64,000 nt of DNA, from contig NZ_CP072801.1 in the NCBI RefSeq assembly GCF_017901135.1, positions 2,601,501 through 2,665,500 of the forward strand. Direction: 5' to 3'. Under the pieces are notes generated by a model, which saw only the letters and a list, made by a program, of their open reading frames with translations, did no database searches and had not been told where the DNA came from. Of this stretch, positions 9,930 through 19,976 are shown piece by piece. A program made the position numbers and the translations under genes. Position 1 is the stretch's first letter, and each line of letters begins with the position of its first letter. Source of the stretch: Thiothrix litoralis (lineage in GTDB: Bacteria; Pseudomonadota; Gammaproteobacteria; Thiotrichales; Thiotrichaceae).

Positions 9930-9959
9930 CCCAAAAGCAGCAATAAAGAGACGTTTAAC

Positions 9960-11324
9960 ATGCAAAAATTGACCTGTTTCAAGGCTTACGATATTCGTGG
10001 CAAGCTGGGCGAAGAGCTTAACGATGACGTGGCCTACCGTATTGGACGGGCGTATGGGGAATTCGTAGGCAGCGGCAAGCGCGTCGTGGTCGGCGGTGAC
10101 GTGCGCCTCACCTCGGAAACCTTGAAGTTGGCACTGGCCAATGGCTTGCAAGATGCCGGGGTGGATGTCATCGACATCGGTATGACCGGCACCGAAGAAA
10201 TCTATTTCGCCACCTTCCACCTCGGCGTGGATGGCGGTATTGAAGTCACCGCCAGCCATAACCCGATGGATTACAACGGCATGAAGCTGGTGCGCGAAGG
10301 CTCACGCCCCATCAGCGGCGATACTGGCTTGAAAGACATCCAGCGCATGGCCGAGGAAAACAACTTCCCCGCCGTTACCCAGCGCGGCAGCTTGACGCAG
10401 CAATCCTGCCTCGCGGATTACGTGCAACACTTGCTCGGTTACATCGACCTGAAAGCCATCAAGCCACTGACCTTGGTGGTAAATGCGGGTAACGGTGCTG
10501 CTGGTCACGTCGTGGATGCGCTCGAAGCCGAATTCACCCGCCTGCACGTTCCCATCCGCTTCATCAAGGTACACAACGAACCGGATGGCACTTTCCCGCA
10601 CGGCATCCCTAACCCCTTGCTGCCGGAAAACCGCGCCGATACCCGCGATGCGGTGCTTGCCCATAACGCCGATATGGGGATTGCGTGGGATGGTGATTTC
10701 GACCGCTGCTTCCTGTTTGACGAAACCGGCGAATTCATCGAAGGCTATTACATCGTCGGCTTGCTGGCGGAGGCTTTCCTGCAATTGCACCCCGGTTCCA
10801 ACATCATCCACGACCCGCGCTTGACGTGGAACACGGTGGACGTGGTGGAAAGCGCGGGTGGCAAGCCGATCCAATCCAAAACCGGGCACGCTTTCATCAA
10901 GGAACGGATGCGGCTGGAAGATGCGATTTACGGCGGTGAAATGAGTGCGCACCATTACTTCCGCGACTTCGCCTACTGCGACAGCGGCATGATCCCGTGG
11001 TTGTTGGTGGCGCAATTGATGAGCGTGAAAGGCCAAAGCCTGTCCTCGCTGGTGAATGAGCGCATTGCGAAATTCCCGTGCAGCGGCGAAATCAATTTCC
11101 ACGTTAACGATGTGAAAGCTTGCATCGCCGCCGTGCGCGAACATTTCACCGCGCTGCAACCGCTGGTGATCGACACCACCGACGGTTTGAGCATGGAATT
11201 TGCGGAGTGGCGCTTTAACCTGCGCGGCTCCAACACTGAGCCTGTGTTACGCTTAAACGTCGAATCGCGCCAAGATATGGCGTTGGTGCAAGAACAAGTC
11301 ACCAACATTAGCCGATTCTTCTAA
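9960..11324 (+). CDS. Phosphomannomutase/phosphoglucomutase
   Basis: A 454-residue alpha-D-phosphohexomutase (CpsG/ManB/AlgC group) that interconverts hexose 6- and 1-phosphates for nucleotide-sugar synthesis. The phosphoserine loop is [15 protein letters not shown] near residue 97, the metal-binding loop is [10 protein letters not shown] near 242, the sugar-binding loop is [11 protein letters not shown] near 325 and the phosphate-binding loop [12 protein letters not shown] is near 422. All four family loops are intact. It probably feeds GDP-mannose or UDP-glucose synthesis for the adjacent polysaccharide genes. Mannose versus glucose preference cannot be settled by eye. The gene is more GC-rich than the ABC exporter genes. 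Confidence 0.92.
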   Translation: MQKLTCFKAYDIRGKLGEELNDDVAYRIGRAYGEFVGSGKRVVVGGDVRLTSETLKLALANGLQDAGVDVIDIGMTGTEEIYFATFHLGVDGGIEVTASHNPMDYNGMKLVREGSRPISGDTGLKDIQRMAEENNFPAVTQRGSLTQQSCLADYVQHLLGYIDLKAIKPLTLVVNAGNGAAGHVVDALEAEFTRLHVPIRFIKVHNEPDGTFPHGIPNPLLPENRADTRDAVLAHNADMGIAWDGDFDRCFLFDETGEFIEGYYIVGLLAEAFLQLHPGSNIIHDPRLTWNTVDVVESAGGKPIQSKTGHAFIKERMRLEDAIYGGEMSAHHYFRDFAYCDSGMIPWLLVAQLMSVKGQSLSSLVNERIAKFPCSGEINFHVNDVKACIAAVREHFTALQPLVIDTTDGLSMEFAEWRFNLRGSNTEPVLRLNVESRQDMALVQEQVTNISRFF

Positions 11325-11328
11325 TCCC

Positions 11329-11356
11329 GTAGGGGCGGTTCGCGAACCGCCCCTAC
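11329..11356. repeat. 28-bp perfect palindrome, dispersed-repeat or terminator-like
   Basis: A perfect inverted repeat with no loop, each half reading GTAGGGGCGGTTCG. It lies 5 bp after the phosphomannomutase stop and 14 bp before the end of the convergent Uma2 gene. There is no T-tract on either side, so it is not a textbook terminator, although transcripts from both directions would fold here. The GTAGGGGCG core resembles short dispersed palindromes common in cyanobacterial and sulfur-bacterial genomes; that link is from general knowledge. Confidence 0.75.
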
Positions 11357-11369
11357 ACCACCGCCCACC

Positions 11370-11945
11370 CTAAATCTGTTCCACAAATGCCCAATCAATG
11401 CTGAGATCAGGCAAGACTTGCAGGGCAAGCGGCTCATCCATGCCATACACCGACGGGCGGCTGTACTTGCCCGCCTCATCCAAAGTGTACACCATGACCC
11501 AGCGTTCAGTGGGATGCACAATCCAATATTCACGCACGCCGTGTTGTTCATACAAACGGGTTTTGGTGTGCATATCCTTGAGCGTGGTGGCGGGTGACAA
11601 CACTTCCACAATCCAATCCGGCGCACCCCGACAGCCTTTATCATCCAACTTGGAGCGGTCACAAATCACGGTTAAATCGGGTTGAACCACGGTATCTACC
11701 TTGTCATCCGCCTCGCCCTGACGTGGCAACCGCACATCAAACGGCGCGACATAGCCACGGCAGGATTTACCTTGCAGGTAATTACGAACCTGCCCGCCCA
11801 ACTCAAACACGATTTCCTGATGGATACGGGACGGTGCAGCCATCGCATAAGCGATACCGTCGATTAGCTCCCAGCTCTCATCTTCCGACCAGTGGGCATA
11901 ATCGGCATAGGTATAACGTTGTTGCAATTTTTCGGCAGTAGACAT
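11370..11945 (-). CDS. Uma2-family PD-(D/E)XK endonuclease-like protein
   Basis: A 191-residue protein of the Uma2 (DUF820) family, a restriction-endonuclease fold abundant in cyanobacteria and some filamentous sulfur bacteria. The conserved core is visible: WELIDGIAYAM near residue 27, the acidic LTVICD near 108, PDWIVEVLSPAT near 125, then KTRLYEQHGVREYWIVHP. The invariant D...EVLS...K pattern of the nuclease active site is present. I used the ATG at 11945, which has GGAG 7-8 nt upstream; an ATG 24 bp further out lacks such a site. The biological role of this family is not established. It is divergent from the AT-rich PD-(D/E)XK gene across 132 bp. Confidence 0.85.
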   Translation of the reverse strand: MSTAEKLQQRYTYADYAHWSEDESWELIDGIAYAMAAPSRIHQEIVFELGGQVRNYLQGKSCRGYVAPFDVRLPRQGEADDKVDTVVQPDLTVICDRSKLDDKGCRGAPDWIVEVLSPATTLKDMHTKTRLYEQHGVREYWIVHPTERWVMVYTLDEAGKYSRPSVYGMDEPLALQVLPDLSIDWAFVEQI

Positions 11946-12077
11946 TGCTGTTCTCCACAAAGCAGGCATACCACAAACATAGCACAGCCGCTGGTTTTGG
12001 GGCAGGCACTTTCAAACATGACACACCGGATAAACTGTGCAAAAATCAACACACCTAACTTAATGAGAATCTGTTTG

Positions 12078-13382
12078 ATGAGGGCTAAACTCGACTCTTT
12101 CTTCCACGACATCGGCTATCGGCTCAAGATTGCCCAAGACACCAAAAAACTCTTGGATAAACGCCTTGCCAGCAGCTTTAGCTTGTTCCCCTACATCGCC
12201 CCCAATGAGAACCGAATTTCCGAAATCATCCGTGATTTACTTGATCCTAACGGCAATCATGGGCAAGGTGATATATTTCTACAAAAATTCATTGAAATCA
12301 TCGAAAAACCTGAATTTTATGAATCAGGTGATCATGCGTTTATACGCACCGAAGAACACACGACAAGTATTGAAAATAACAAGCGAAGAATTGATATACT
12401 CATTGAAATCAAAAGGAATAACCAGCACCATGCAGGCATTGCCATAGAAAACAAACCTTGGGCAATAGACCAGAATAAGCAGATTGATGATTATAGTGAT
12501 CATATCAGACAACACTATCCTAATTATTACATAATCTACTTAACACCTGATGGCAGAGAGCCACCAGAACACAGTGCAGCAAAAACAAAAATCAATGATA
12601 AAGAAACACTACTTCCAATTAGTTATAAATATCACATTACCTCTTGGTTACAGGCTTGTCAAAAAGAATCTCAAGCCGAGTATGTTCGCCAGTTTTTATC
12701 AGACTTTTCAAACTATTGCCAACACAACTTAGACTATCACTTTATGATTGACGATAAAACCGAAATCCAAACAATTTCTAATTACCTACTTGAAAAATCA
12801 AACAATAAAAATAGGTTGCAAATAGCTGCAATGATAGCTAATAACTTTAAGAAAATTGAGAATCAAATTATTACATCATTTGTTGAAAAACTTTTATGCG
12901 CAATGAAAGAAAAATTTCAACATTACAAGATTGAAGAAAAATCAAAAAACCCATATCCAGCACATGATTACTCCTTATCTTTAACAAAAGAAAACTGGCC
13001 AATATATATCGAAATAAATAATCAAAACAAAGAACCAACAAAGACTCGTCCATTCTTTCTTATTGGAGTTTCACCCAAAACAGAAATTTCCAAAAAAGGA
13101 ACGGTTATTGATAAAAATAAAAAAACCATGCTTGATAATCTTATTTATCCTAAAATCATACAACAGTACAAACAAGGAAGGAACGACAACTGGTGGTTTC
13201 ACTGTTCAAAATGTGACAAATTTGAATGCTGGACTCAACCAGAAACACTAGCTGTATTACACGAAAACCCTCAAGAAGCTATTGATTACTTTGTTGAAGA
13301 ATTCAGCAAGATATTGGCGATCGTTAAACCGCTCATTGATAAGCCCTCAGAGGTTTTGATCCCATGCCAACCTGCTGGATAA
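12078..13382 (+). CDS. PD-(D/E)XK nuclease superfamily protein (PDDEXK_4-like)
   Basis: A protein of about 434 residues. After an N-terminal region with [20 protein letters not shown] it shows a nuclease-like core RRIDILIEI, then [15 protein letters not shown], i.e. D-x(n)-E-x-K with a following Q/DY segment. This resembles the PDDEXK_4 family of uncharacterised nucleases seen in accessory islands. The ATG at 12078 has GAGAA 8 nt upstream; the upstream open frame reads through but lacks a credible start. The gene is strikingly AT-rich compared with its neighbours, pointing to recent transfer. Its last 19 bp overlap the zeta-like kinase gene, so the two are probably co-translated. The function is unknown; a defence or toxin role is inference. 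Confidence 0.75.
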   Translation: MRAKLDSFFHDIGYRLKIAQDTKKLLDKRLASSFSLFPYIAPNENRISEIIRDLLDPNGNHGQGDIFLQKFIEIIEKPEFYESGDHAFIRTEEHTTSIENNKRRIDILIEIKRNNQHHAGIAIENKPWAIDQNKQIDDYSDHIRQHYPNYYIIYLTPDGREPPEHSAAKTKINDKETLLPISYKYHITSWLQACQKESQAEYVRQFLSDFSNYCQHNLDYHFMIDDKTEIQTISNYLLEKSNNKNRLQIAAMIANNFKKIENQIITSFVEKLLCAMKEKFQHYKIEEKSKNPYPAHDYSLSLTKENWPIYIEINNQNKEPTKTRPFFLIGVSPKTEISKKGTVIDKNKKTMLDNLIYPKIIQQYKQGRNDNWWFHCSKCDKFECWTQPETLAVLHENPQEAIDYFVEEFSKILAIVKPLIDKPSEVLIPCQPAG

Positions 13383-13930
13383 TCGCTGGCCCTAATGGTG
13401 CAGGTAAAACCACGTTCGCGCTGGAATACCTGCCCCAAGCAGCGTGCCAACACTTCATCAACGCCGACCTGATTGCTGCCGGACTGTCACCGCTTGCACC
13501 AGAACGCGAATTGGTAGCAGCCAGCCGCATTTTCCTGCAAGAACTCAAAACACACATCCGCAAGCAAGAAGATTTCGCTTTTGAAACTACCTTAGCAGGT
13601 CGCAGTTACCTACAACTCATCAATCGCCTACAACAAGCAGGCTGGCAAGTTGAGCTGATTTACTTAGCCCTGCCCAGCATGGAAATGTCGAAACTGCGGG
13701 TTGCTGAACGGGTAGCACACGGCGGACATAACATCCCGCCGAAAGACATTGAGCGACGTTTTGCCCGCAGCCTACGCAACTTGCTGAATGATTTCAGCTA
13801 TCGAGCCAACCGTACTCGCTGCTTCATGAACAGCCATCTCTCCGAACCCGTGTTTGAACAACAAGGCAATCAGCGTGTCATATTGCACGAGATTTACTAT
13901 CAAAAACTCCTGAAGGAAGCCGGATTATGA
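13364..13930 (+). CDS. Zeta-toxin-like P-loop kinase
   Basis: A 188-residue P-loop protein. Walker [13 protein letters not shown] is at residues 7-18, followed by [13 protein letters not shown] near 32 and [13 protein letters not shown] near 65, then [15 protein letters not shown] near 120. This order matches the zeta-toxin/UDP-GlcNAc kinase family, which in characterised members phosphorylates UDP-N-acetylglucosamine and blocks wall synthesis. Chromosomal relatives of this short type are common and not all are toxic. It overlaps the PD-(D/E)XK gene upstream by 19 bp and the 63-residue gene downstream by 4 bp (ATGA), a tight three-gene unit. No epsilon-type antitoxin is recognisable. Confidence 0.8.
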   Translation: MPTCWIIAGPNGAGKTTFALEYLPQAACQHFINADLIAAGLSPLAPERELVAASRIFLQELKTHIRKQEDFAFETTLAGRSYLQLINRLQQAGWQVELIYLALPSMEMSKLRVAERVAHGGHNIPPKDIERRFARSLRNLLNDFSYRANRTRCFMNSHLSEPVFEQQGNQRVILHEIYYQKLLKEAGL

Positions 13931-14118
13931 ACACTCCATCCCCAGACACTCAGAAAATGCTGGATGTGATGCGTAAAGCCGTCGAGAAAGCCCTAGACCG
14001 CAAAAAACGCCTCGGTCAATACGCCGTCATTTGGCAAGATGGCAAACCAATGCTAGTCGGAGAAGATGCGCCAAAACTGCAAGACAACCATACCATGACC
14101 CGCTCACATCCCGCATAA
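13927..14118 (+). CDS. Small protein coupled to the zeta-like kinase
   Basis: A 63-residue protein beginning [20 protein letters not shown], with a predicted amphipathic helix (residues 8-30, rich in K/R and leucine/alanine) and a short hydrophobic turn [14 protein letters not shown]. It has no recognised domain. The start overlaps the kinase stop by four bp, so it is likely translated together with it. Small proteins in this position are often partners of zeta-like kinases, and an antitoxin or regulator role is possible, but nothing in the sequence proves it. It ends 29 bp before ettA. Confidence 0.6.
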   Translation: MNTPSPDTQKMLDVMRKAVEKALDRKKRLGQYAVIWQDGKPMLVGEDAPKLQDNHTMTRSHPA

Positions 14119-14147
14119 TTGGTGTTTTCCACACTCTGGAGCACTGG

Positions 14148-15812
14148 ATGGCACAATACATTTACACCATGAACGGTGTCGGCAAGATCGTCCCGCCGAA
14201 CCGTTTCATTCTCAAAGACATTTACCTGAGCTTTTTCCCCGGCGCGAAAATCGGCGTACTCGGTTATAACGGCGCGGGTAAATCCACCTTACTGCGCATC
14301 ATGGCTGGCCTCGACACCGACATCCTCGGCGAAGCCCGCCCACAACCGGGCATCAATATCGGCTACCTGTCGCAAGAGCCGCAACTCAACCCTGACAAAG
14401 ACGTGCGTGGCAATGTCGAAGAAGGTTTGAAAGTCATCAAGGATGCCCAAGCGCGTCTGGATGAAGTTTACGCCGCCTACGCCGAACCCGACGCCGATTT
14501 TGACGCACTCGCCGCCGAACAGGCCAAACTGGAAAATATCCTGCAAGCCTCCGACGCGCACAACCTCGAACACACCCTCGAAGTGGCTGCCGATGCACTG
14601 CGCCTGCCACCGTGGGATGCGGATGTCAGCACCCTCTCCGGTGGTGAAAAACGCCGCGTCGCACTGTGCCGCCTGCTGCTGTCTTCCCCCGACATGCTGA
14701 TCCTCGACGAACCGACCAACCATTTGGATGCCGAATCCGTCGCTTGGCTGGAACGCTTCCTGCAAGACTTCCCCGGCACTGTAGTCGCTGTTACCCATGA
14801 CCGCTACTTCCTCGACAACGTGGCGGGCTGGATTCTGGAACTCGACCGTGGGCAAGGCATCCCGTGGGAAGGCAACTATTCCTCGTGGCTGGAGCAAAAG
14901 CAAAACCGCTTGGCGCAGGAAAGTAAATCCGAACAAGGCCGCCAAAAGGCGATGAAGGAAGAGCTGGAATGGGTACGTTCCAACCCCAAAGGCCGCCACG
15001 CCAAGAGCAAGGCACGGATGCAACGCTTTGAGGAACTCTCTTCCAGCGACTACCAGAAACGTGCCGAAACCAACGAAATCTACATCGCCCCCGGCCCACG
15101 CCTCGGCGATTTAGTGATTGAAGCGGAAGGTATCAGCAAGTCTTTCGGTGATCGTTTGCTGTATGAAAACGTCAGTTTCAGCCTACCCAAAGGCGGCATT
15201 GTCGGCATCATCGGCCCCAACGGTGCGGGTAAAACCACCCTGTTCCGCATGATTACCGGACAGGAAAAGCCGGATAGCGGCACGTTCAAAGTCGGTGAAA
15301 CCGTCAAGATTGCTTACGTTGACCAGTCCCGCGACGACCTCGACCCGAATAAAACCGTGTGGCAGGAAATTGCTGACGGGCACGACATCATGACCGTCGG
15401 CGGCTACCAGATTCAGTCACGCGCCTATTGCGGACGTTTCAACTTCAAGGGTGATTCCCAGCAAAAACGCCTGTGCGATTTGTCGGGTGGGGAACGCAAC
15501 CGCGTGCATTTGGCGAAGTTGCTGAAAGAAGGCGGCAACCTGTTGCTGTTGGATGAACCGACCAATGACCTCGACGTGGAAACCTTGCGGGCGCTGGAAG
15601 AAGCGATTCTCAACTTCCCCGGCTGCGCGGTAGTCATCTCGCATGACCGCTGGTTCCTTGACCGGATTGCGACTCACATCCTCGCGTTTGAAGGCGATTC
15701 ACAAGTCACGTGGTTTGAAGGCAACTACAGCGATTACGAGGAAGACTACAAGCGCCGCCACGGCAATGAACTGCATCCACACCGGATCAAGTACAAGCGC
15801 CTGAAAGCGTAA
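14148..15812 (+). CDS. ettA: Energy-dependent translational throttle protein EttA
   Basis: A 554-residue ABC-F ATPase that binds the ribosomal E site and gates the first elongation step according to the ATP/ADP ratio. The first ATPase domain has [16 protein letters not shown] near 40 and [16 protein letters not shown] near 160; the second has [16 protein letters not shown] near 355 and [15 protein letters not shown] near 445. An arm of about 40 residues in the first domain and the charged inter-domain linker (P-site tRNA interaction motif) are present. The length matches E. coli EttA almost exactly. I set the start at 14148, where GGAG sits 6 nt upstream and the protein begins [13 protein letters not shown]; an upstream in-frame ATG would overlap the previous gene. 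Confidence 0.95.
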   Translation: MAQYIYTMNGVGKIVPPNRFILKDIYLSFFPGAKIGVLGYNGAGKSTLLRIMAGLDTDILGEARPQPGINIGYLSQEPQLNPDKDVRGNVEEGLKVIKDAQARLDEVYAAYAEPDADFDALAAEQAKLENILQASDAHNLEHTLEVAADALRLPPWDADVSTLSGGEKRRVALCRLLLSSPDMLILDEPTNHLDAESVAWLERFLQDFPGTVVAVTHDRYFLDNVAGWILELDRGQGIPWEGNYSSWLEQKQNRLAQESKSEQGRQKAMKEELEWVRSNPKGRHAKSKARMQRFEELSSSDYQKRAETNEIYIAPGPRLGDLVIEAEGISKSFGDRLLYENVSFSLPKGGIVGIIGPNGAGKTTLFRMITGQEKPDSGTFKVGETVKIAYVDQSRDDLDPNKTVWQEIADGHDIMTVGGYQIQSRAYCGRFNFKGDSQQKRLCDLSGGERNRVHLAKLLKEGGNLLLLDEPTNDLDVETLRALEEAILNFPGCAVVISHDRWFLDRIATHILAFEGDSQVTWFEGNYSDYEEDYKRRHGNELHPHRIKYKRLKA

Positions 15813-15821
15813 ACAACACCC

Positions 15822-17342
15822 CTAACTCCTTCCTTTCAACAAGGGAGGAGTCTCGAAACCTTCGCCTTCACTATCCTTGCGTTTCAGTAACCAATACCCG
15901 CCAACAATCAAGACCAGCAAGCCCAACACACCATCCACCAAAATTTCCAGCAGGTGATTGTTCAACCAGTCATTCACTATTTCCAAGCCGTACAGCATGA
16001 AATAACCCAGCACAGCAAAAATCACCAGTTGCACGATATACTCCACTACACGATGCCCAACATAGCGGGCAATCCACACGTATTGCAACGGCACTGCCAG
16101 CAGCAACAGGAACAAGGCAAACGCCACGCCGTTATGGGCATAGTGCTCGCCCAGATAATACATCCCCACAAAATAGGATACGGTACCAATCACTGCGATG
16201 AGCGCCGTCAGCTTCGCTTCACCACCGCCCTGAAGCACCCAATAACCTGTCACCGTATTGGAATGCAGGAAGAAATACAGCGCAATAATCTGCAAGGTCA
16301 AGGTAGCGTGCTGCGCAAACTCAGGCGAAATCCACAACGCCAGGAAATTACCGCCCACCGTTATTAACAAGACCGCAATGACCATGCTAATCAGGGACAT
16401 GACTTGCCCTACTTTACGGTACAACGACAATAAACCCTGCTTATTATCAGTGGCAAACATTTCACTAAAACGTGGAAATGCAATATTCACTAATGCATGG
16501 ATAATACCGTTCGCCATCTGCGCAATCGTAAACGGTATCTGATAATAAGTGACAGCTTCTGTACCCAGAATCATCCCGATAAACAGCTTATCAGCGCGTG
16601 CAGCCACTGAACTGACAAAATTACCGATAAAGGTGTAGAAGCTGAAAGAAACGATTTCATCAAAAAGCTTTTTATCAAAAGCAAGCTGCAAGCGGATAGT
16701 GGCAGGTAATACATGTCGGCAAGCAGTATAGCCCGCCGTTAAGGCCAAGCCCTGAATCACCACGTACCCCCACATGACTTCCTGCAAACCATATCCCAGC
16801 AGCAACAGCACGCTCGCCAGCACAATCCCCCCTAGGTTTCCAGAATTATGCACTACTGCCGGTAAGTCAAAACGGTGGTAAGCCTTGCAAACATTCAGGA
16901 AAAACTGGTTCATGTAGCTGAAAAACAGAGGAAATGCCGTAATTTGCAATACCCTGTGGGCAAGCACCTGCTTCTGTGGATCATCATACAAAGCCGCCGC
17001 CAAATTTGACGAGAACACAAACAGGCAAACGGCACTCAACAAACCGATCAGCAGATAAATCAGCAAAGCCACATTCAAGACGGGCTGAACCTTGGCGCGT
17101 TTATTGGTTGCTTCGTACTCAGCAACATACTTAATAACTGTCTGACCGATCCCCAAGTCGACCAACGTCATAAAACCAATAAGTGACGTACATATAACAT
17201 ATAAGCCATATAGATCAGCACCTAGTGCGCCAACCATAATCGGGATGGTCGCCAATGCCGCCAATAACGGTAATGCGTAACCAAACCCACTAAAAATCAC
17301 ATTCTTACGTGCATTTTTAAGCTGGACAGGAACCTCATCCAT
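15822..17342 (-). CDS. Polysaccharide flippase (Wzx/MATE-like, MOP superfamily)
   Basis: A 506-residue integral membrane protein with about twelve to fourteen hydrophobic spans. The opening SGFGYALPLLAALATIPIMV and VDLGIGQTVIKYVAEYEA near residue 62 are typical of oligosaccharide flippases that move undecaprenyl-linked repeat units to the outer leaflet. Such flippases belong to Wzy-dependent pathways, whereas the first cluster in this window has an ABC exporter, so two glycan routes are likely. It converges on ettA with only 9 bp between stops. A 590-bp AT-rich gap separates its start from oxyR. Confidence 0.85.
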   Translation of the reverse strand: MDEVPVQLKNARKNVIFSGFGYALPLLAALATIPIMVGALGADLYGLYVICTSLIGFMTLVDLGIGQTVIKYVAEYEATNKRAKVQPVLNVALLIYLLIGLLSAVCLFVFSSNLAAALYDDPQKQVLAHRVLQITAFPLFFSYMNQFFLNVCKAYHRFDLPAVVHNSGNLGGIVLASVLLLLGYGLQEVMWGYVVIQGLALTAGYTACRHVLPATIRLQLAFDKKLFDEIVSFSFYTFIGNFVSSVAARADKLFIGMILGTEAVTYYQIPFTIAQMANGIIHALVNIAFPRFSEMFATDNKQGLLSLYRKVGQVMSLISMVIAVLLITVGGNFLALWISPEFAQHATLTLQIIALYFFLHSNTVTGYWVLQGGGEAKLTALIAVIGTVSYFVGMYYLGEHYAHNGVAFALFLLLLAVPLQYVWIARYVGHRVVEYIVQLVIFAVLGYFMLYGLEIVNDWLNNHLLEILVDGVLGLLVLIVGGYWLLKRKDSEGEGFETPPLLKGRS

Positions 17343-17862
17343 AAAAAATCCTATTTTTTAATAAATTAAATACTCGAACCCATTAAAATGCGACAATAGC
17401 TATCAATCATATTAATTAACTTAATTACGACGAAATCAAATTATTTCATTTCACAAACCAATGTATCATTAACAGAAATCGAATCAATTCTATTTATTTT
17501 TATGATGATATATTTCTTGAATAAGCCAATAATAAAGGCAAAATAACAACAAAACAACCAACTGATAATATTAAAAATAAACAAAACCAAGTAAGATTCT
17601 GTCGTATTGGTGATACAAAAAAATAAAGCAATGAATTTTCCCGAGCACTAATGAATAAGCCTACACTGCATGTGATTATTTTTAGCCGTCAAGAAATCCA
17701 GCAATGATGTCCTTAGCCACCAACAAGAATCAAGCAAATAGCATCTGCCAATGATAAAAAACAAGACACACTATAGATTAGGCTTTTTATCGAAAAAATA
17801 AGACCATAACCAAGCAGGCGTAGCACATAAGCTGACAAAAGGCATAACGCCCCAAAAGACTG
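17343..17862. other. AT-rich intergenic region, no gene recognised
   Basis: This is most of the 590-bp gap between the divergent flippase and oxyR genes. It is markedly AT-rich, with many short A/T runs. No open frame with a ribosome-binding site, tRNA or repeat was recognised. It probably holds the flippase promoter. An uncharacterised small RNA cannot be excluded by eye. Confidence 0.5.
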
Positions 17863-17891
17863 TTACATTCATAGAGAAAATAGAATATTAT
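17863..17891 (+). promoter_or_regulatory. Candidate sigma-70 promoter of oxyR
   Basis: TTACAT at 17863-17868, a 17-nt spacer, then TATTAT at 17886-17891. It lies 41 bp before the oxyR start codon, a normal leader length. The spacing and -10 are good; the -35 has two mismatches to TTGACA. Confidence 0.5.
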
Positions 17892-17895
17892 CTCT
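17873..17895. promoter_or_regulatory. Near-perfect palindrome overlapping the oxyR promoter
   Basis: Arms AGAGAAAATA (17873-17882) and TATTATCTCT (17886-17895) match at 9 of 10 positions around a 3-bp centre. The palindrome covers the proposed -10 of oxyR, the place where LysR-type regulators repress their own genes. A bound OxyR dimer is the simplest explanation, but the match to the E. coli OxyR consensus is only partial. Confidence 0.5.
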
Positions 17896-17932
17896 GTAGT
17901 AAGCTTTAAAAACGATTCATCCCGAGGTTGCC

Positions 17933-18844
17933 ATGAATCTGCCAACCGTAAAACAACTCCGCTACTTCGTTGCGCTCGAAAGCCACGAACACTTCGGCAA
18001 GGCTGCTGAGGCTTGTTTTGTGTCACAATCAGCGTTCAGCACCGCTATCCGCGAACTGGAAACCACACTGGAAGTGCAACTGGTCGACCGAACCAACAAA
18101 AATGTGACCGTGACCCACATCGGTCGCCAAATCGCTGTTGAAGCCCGCCGTTGCCTACGTGATGTTGAAAATCTAGTGGAACTGGCACGCAGTAATCATG
18201 CACCACTCACCGGTGAACTACGGGTTGGCATCATTCCGACCATTGCACCCTTCCTGCTGCCAAGGGTAATGCCTGCATTGCGCCAACAGTTCCCACACTT
18301 ACGCCTCTACCTGACCGAAGACATTACCCAGCGGGTTTACGAAAAGCTGATGAATGGTGAACTTGACCTCATTATCATTGCCCTGCCCTATGCACTACGC
18401 AATGTCGAAGTCATGTCATTGTTCAAAGACAGGTTCTTCCTCGCCTGCCGGGAAGACACCCAGCATACCCGCCCCAGACGTCACATCTTTAATGACCTTA
18501 ACCCGGAAAGCATCCTGTTACTGGAAGATGGGCATTGTTTGCGCGACCATACCCTATCCGCTTGTCATTTGCAGGACATGGATAAAATCAGCCGCTTCAC
18601 CGCCAGTAGCCTGCTGACCCTGACACAAATGGTAGATGCTGATTTAGGTATTTCCTACCTGCCAGAAATGGTGAAAGGCTCAACCTTGCTCACCGGCACA
18701 AATGTCAAAATATGGGCATTACCCGAAGAAAGTTACCGCGAAGTGGGTTTGGCATGGCGGCGAGGCAGCGCCCGCGAAGTAGAATTCACGCAATTAGGGG
18801 AGTTCATCAAAATGACGTGGCTAAAACTGCTCAATAACGACTGA
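17933..18844 (+). CDS. oxyR: Hydrogen peroxide-inducible regulator OxyR
   Basis: A 303-residue LysR-family activator. The N-terminal winged helix-turn-helix is at about 5-65 (LRYFVALESHEHFGKAAEAC), with the effector domain from about 92 to 300. The two redox cysteines are present as C202 and C211 within GHCLRDHTLSAC, the same nine-residue spacing as C199/C208 of E. coli OxyR, so peroxide sensing by disulfide formation is expected. GAGG lies 5-6 nt before the ATG. It converges directly on the PHP phosphatase gene: the stop codons are adjacent with no gap. No catalase or peroxidase gene is next to it. Confidence 0.93.
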   Translation: MNLPTVKQLRYFVALESHEHFGKAAEACFVSQSAFSTAIRELETTLEVQLVDRTNKNVTVTHIGRQIAVEARRCLRDVENLVELARSNHAPLTGELRVGIIPTIAPFLLPRVMPALRQQFPHLRLYLTEDITQRVYEKLMNGELDLIIIALPYALRNVEVMSLFKDRFFLACREDTQHTRPRRHIFNDLNPESILLLEDGHCLRDHTLSACHLQDMDKISRFTASSLLTLTQMVDADLGISYLPEMVKGSTLLTGTNVKIWALPEESYREVGLAWRRGSAREVEFTQLGEFIKMTWLKLLNND

Positions 18845-19627
18845 TCAACATAATAAACACTCAACCGCAGGCGCTGCACTGATTAATCCCGGCGGCAATA
18901 ACACTTCACGTGGATCAATATTATCCAGAATAGCCAGCGGCCGATCAATCACCATCCGCATAACATCAGCATCATCCCCGGTAATACGTATCGCAGCCGC
19001 CACCCCCTCAGACAAAATAGGCGGGCGATACCCGGTATTATGCGCATCGGATGCAATAATATGTACCACACCATCCAGTAACAGCCGCTCAGCACAGCGT
19101 TTTGCAGTACGCCCAAACGTGCCACTGATCGCCGCAGCCGTCACTTGCAACCAAGCCCCCATACGCGCCGCTGTAATGAAATCCTGATAATTGTCTTCGC
19201 ACCAGCGTAAACGTTCCGGGTGCGTAATCACGGGCACATAGCCAGCATTCAAAAAAGCCTCAATCTGCCGCAAAAACTGCGGGACAGGCAAATAATGTGA
19301 TGGCTCCAGCAAGAAATAGCGTGAACCATGCAAGGTAGGAATCTGCCCATCCTGCAAGCGCTCCAGCACACCGAACACCATGTGGACGTCAGCCCCCATC
19401 ACCAGACGCAAGGCTATGTCTTGGGAATACAACTCCACTTGCAACATACGCAAGGTCTTGGCGATATTATCCGTTGAATTATCATATACCCCCGGATGAA
19501 TGTGCGGCGTACCAGCCAGATGGGTAATACCATCAGCTACCGCCAAACGCGCCATCTCTAATGAAGTTTCCAGATCTTGGGAACCATCACAAAGTGCAGG
19601 CAAAATATGACTGTGTAAATCTATCAT
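18845..19627 (-). CDS. PHP-type tyrosine-protein phosphatase (CpsB/YwqE-like)
   Basis: A 260-residue metal-dependent phosphatase of the PHP superfamily. Metal ligands are visible in order: DLHSHILP at 3, GTPHIHPGVY near 40, ITHPERLRWCEDN near 135 and ASDAHNTGYR near 195. In Firmicutes such enzymes dephosphorylate the bacterial tyrosine kinase that controls capsule export; in proteobacteria they occur in exopolysaccharide loci with similar inferred roles. It is divergent from the WecA-type gene. No tyrosine kinase (Wzc) gene is in the window, so its partner must be elsewhere. Confidence 0.85.
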   Translation of the reverse strand: MIDLHSHILPALCDGSQDLETSLEMARLAVADGITHLAGTPHIHPGVYDNSTDNIAKTLRMLQVELYSQDIALRLVMGADVHMVFGVLERLQDGQIPTLHGSRYFLLEPSHYLPVPQFLRQIEAFLNAGYVPVITHPERLRWCEDNYQDFITAARMGAWLQVTAAAISGTFGRTAKRCAERLLLDGVVHIIASDAHNTGYRPPILSEGVAAAIRITGDDADVMRMVIDRPLAILDNIDPREVLLPPGLISAAPAVECLLC

Positions 19628-19976
19628 GTTGATGTAATCAAACTGCTAAAGGAAAACGGCTATTGACATAGGTTTATGTCAATACCATTCCCTATTAATT
19701 AAAATTATTATTGGTAAGGTATAGTCAAATTATCACAGAAACCCGCCATTATCATGTAATTCTGATAGAAGGTGGCATTACACTGAAGACTTGCACTTTG
19801 CTTAAAAAAGGACGATGGATAATTTCTTATTCAAAATGCCGCCTATCAGAGTTTTACACAAAACCCCTTCCACTAATCAGAATTATTACTCACTTGAACC
19901 GCTTCGATAATTACAATAGATAAGCATTGGTTAACATATAAAAAGTAAGAAGCCAGCCAGAAACCCCGAGGACAAC
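19628..19976. other. Divergent intergenic region with an inverted repeat
   Basis: A 349-bp AT-rich gap between the phosphatase and WecA-type genes. It contains a perfect 8-bp inverted repeat (annotated separately). A 70-codon open frame at 19711-19923 has no ribosome-binding site and no recognisable domain, so I do not call it. The right end supplies the GAGG ribosome-binding site of the next gene. Confidence 0.5.
19663..19682. promoter_or_regulatory. Inverted repeat TTGACATA-n4-TATGTCAA
   Basis: Perfect 8-bp arms around GGTT, lying 36 bp upstream of the phosphatase start codon on the minus strand. It has operator-like geometry; the binding protein is unknown. No matching -10 at correct spacing was seen, so it is not read as a promoter. 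Confidence 0.5.

Noticed and set aside
17787-18026. A 79-codon minus-strand frame across the oxyR start
   Set aside because: Overlaps a certain gene and its promoter; no supporting signal.
19711-19923. A 70-codon frame in the gap before wecA
   Set aside because: No ribosome-binding site, no domain, and composition like the surrounding intergenic DNA.
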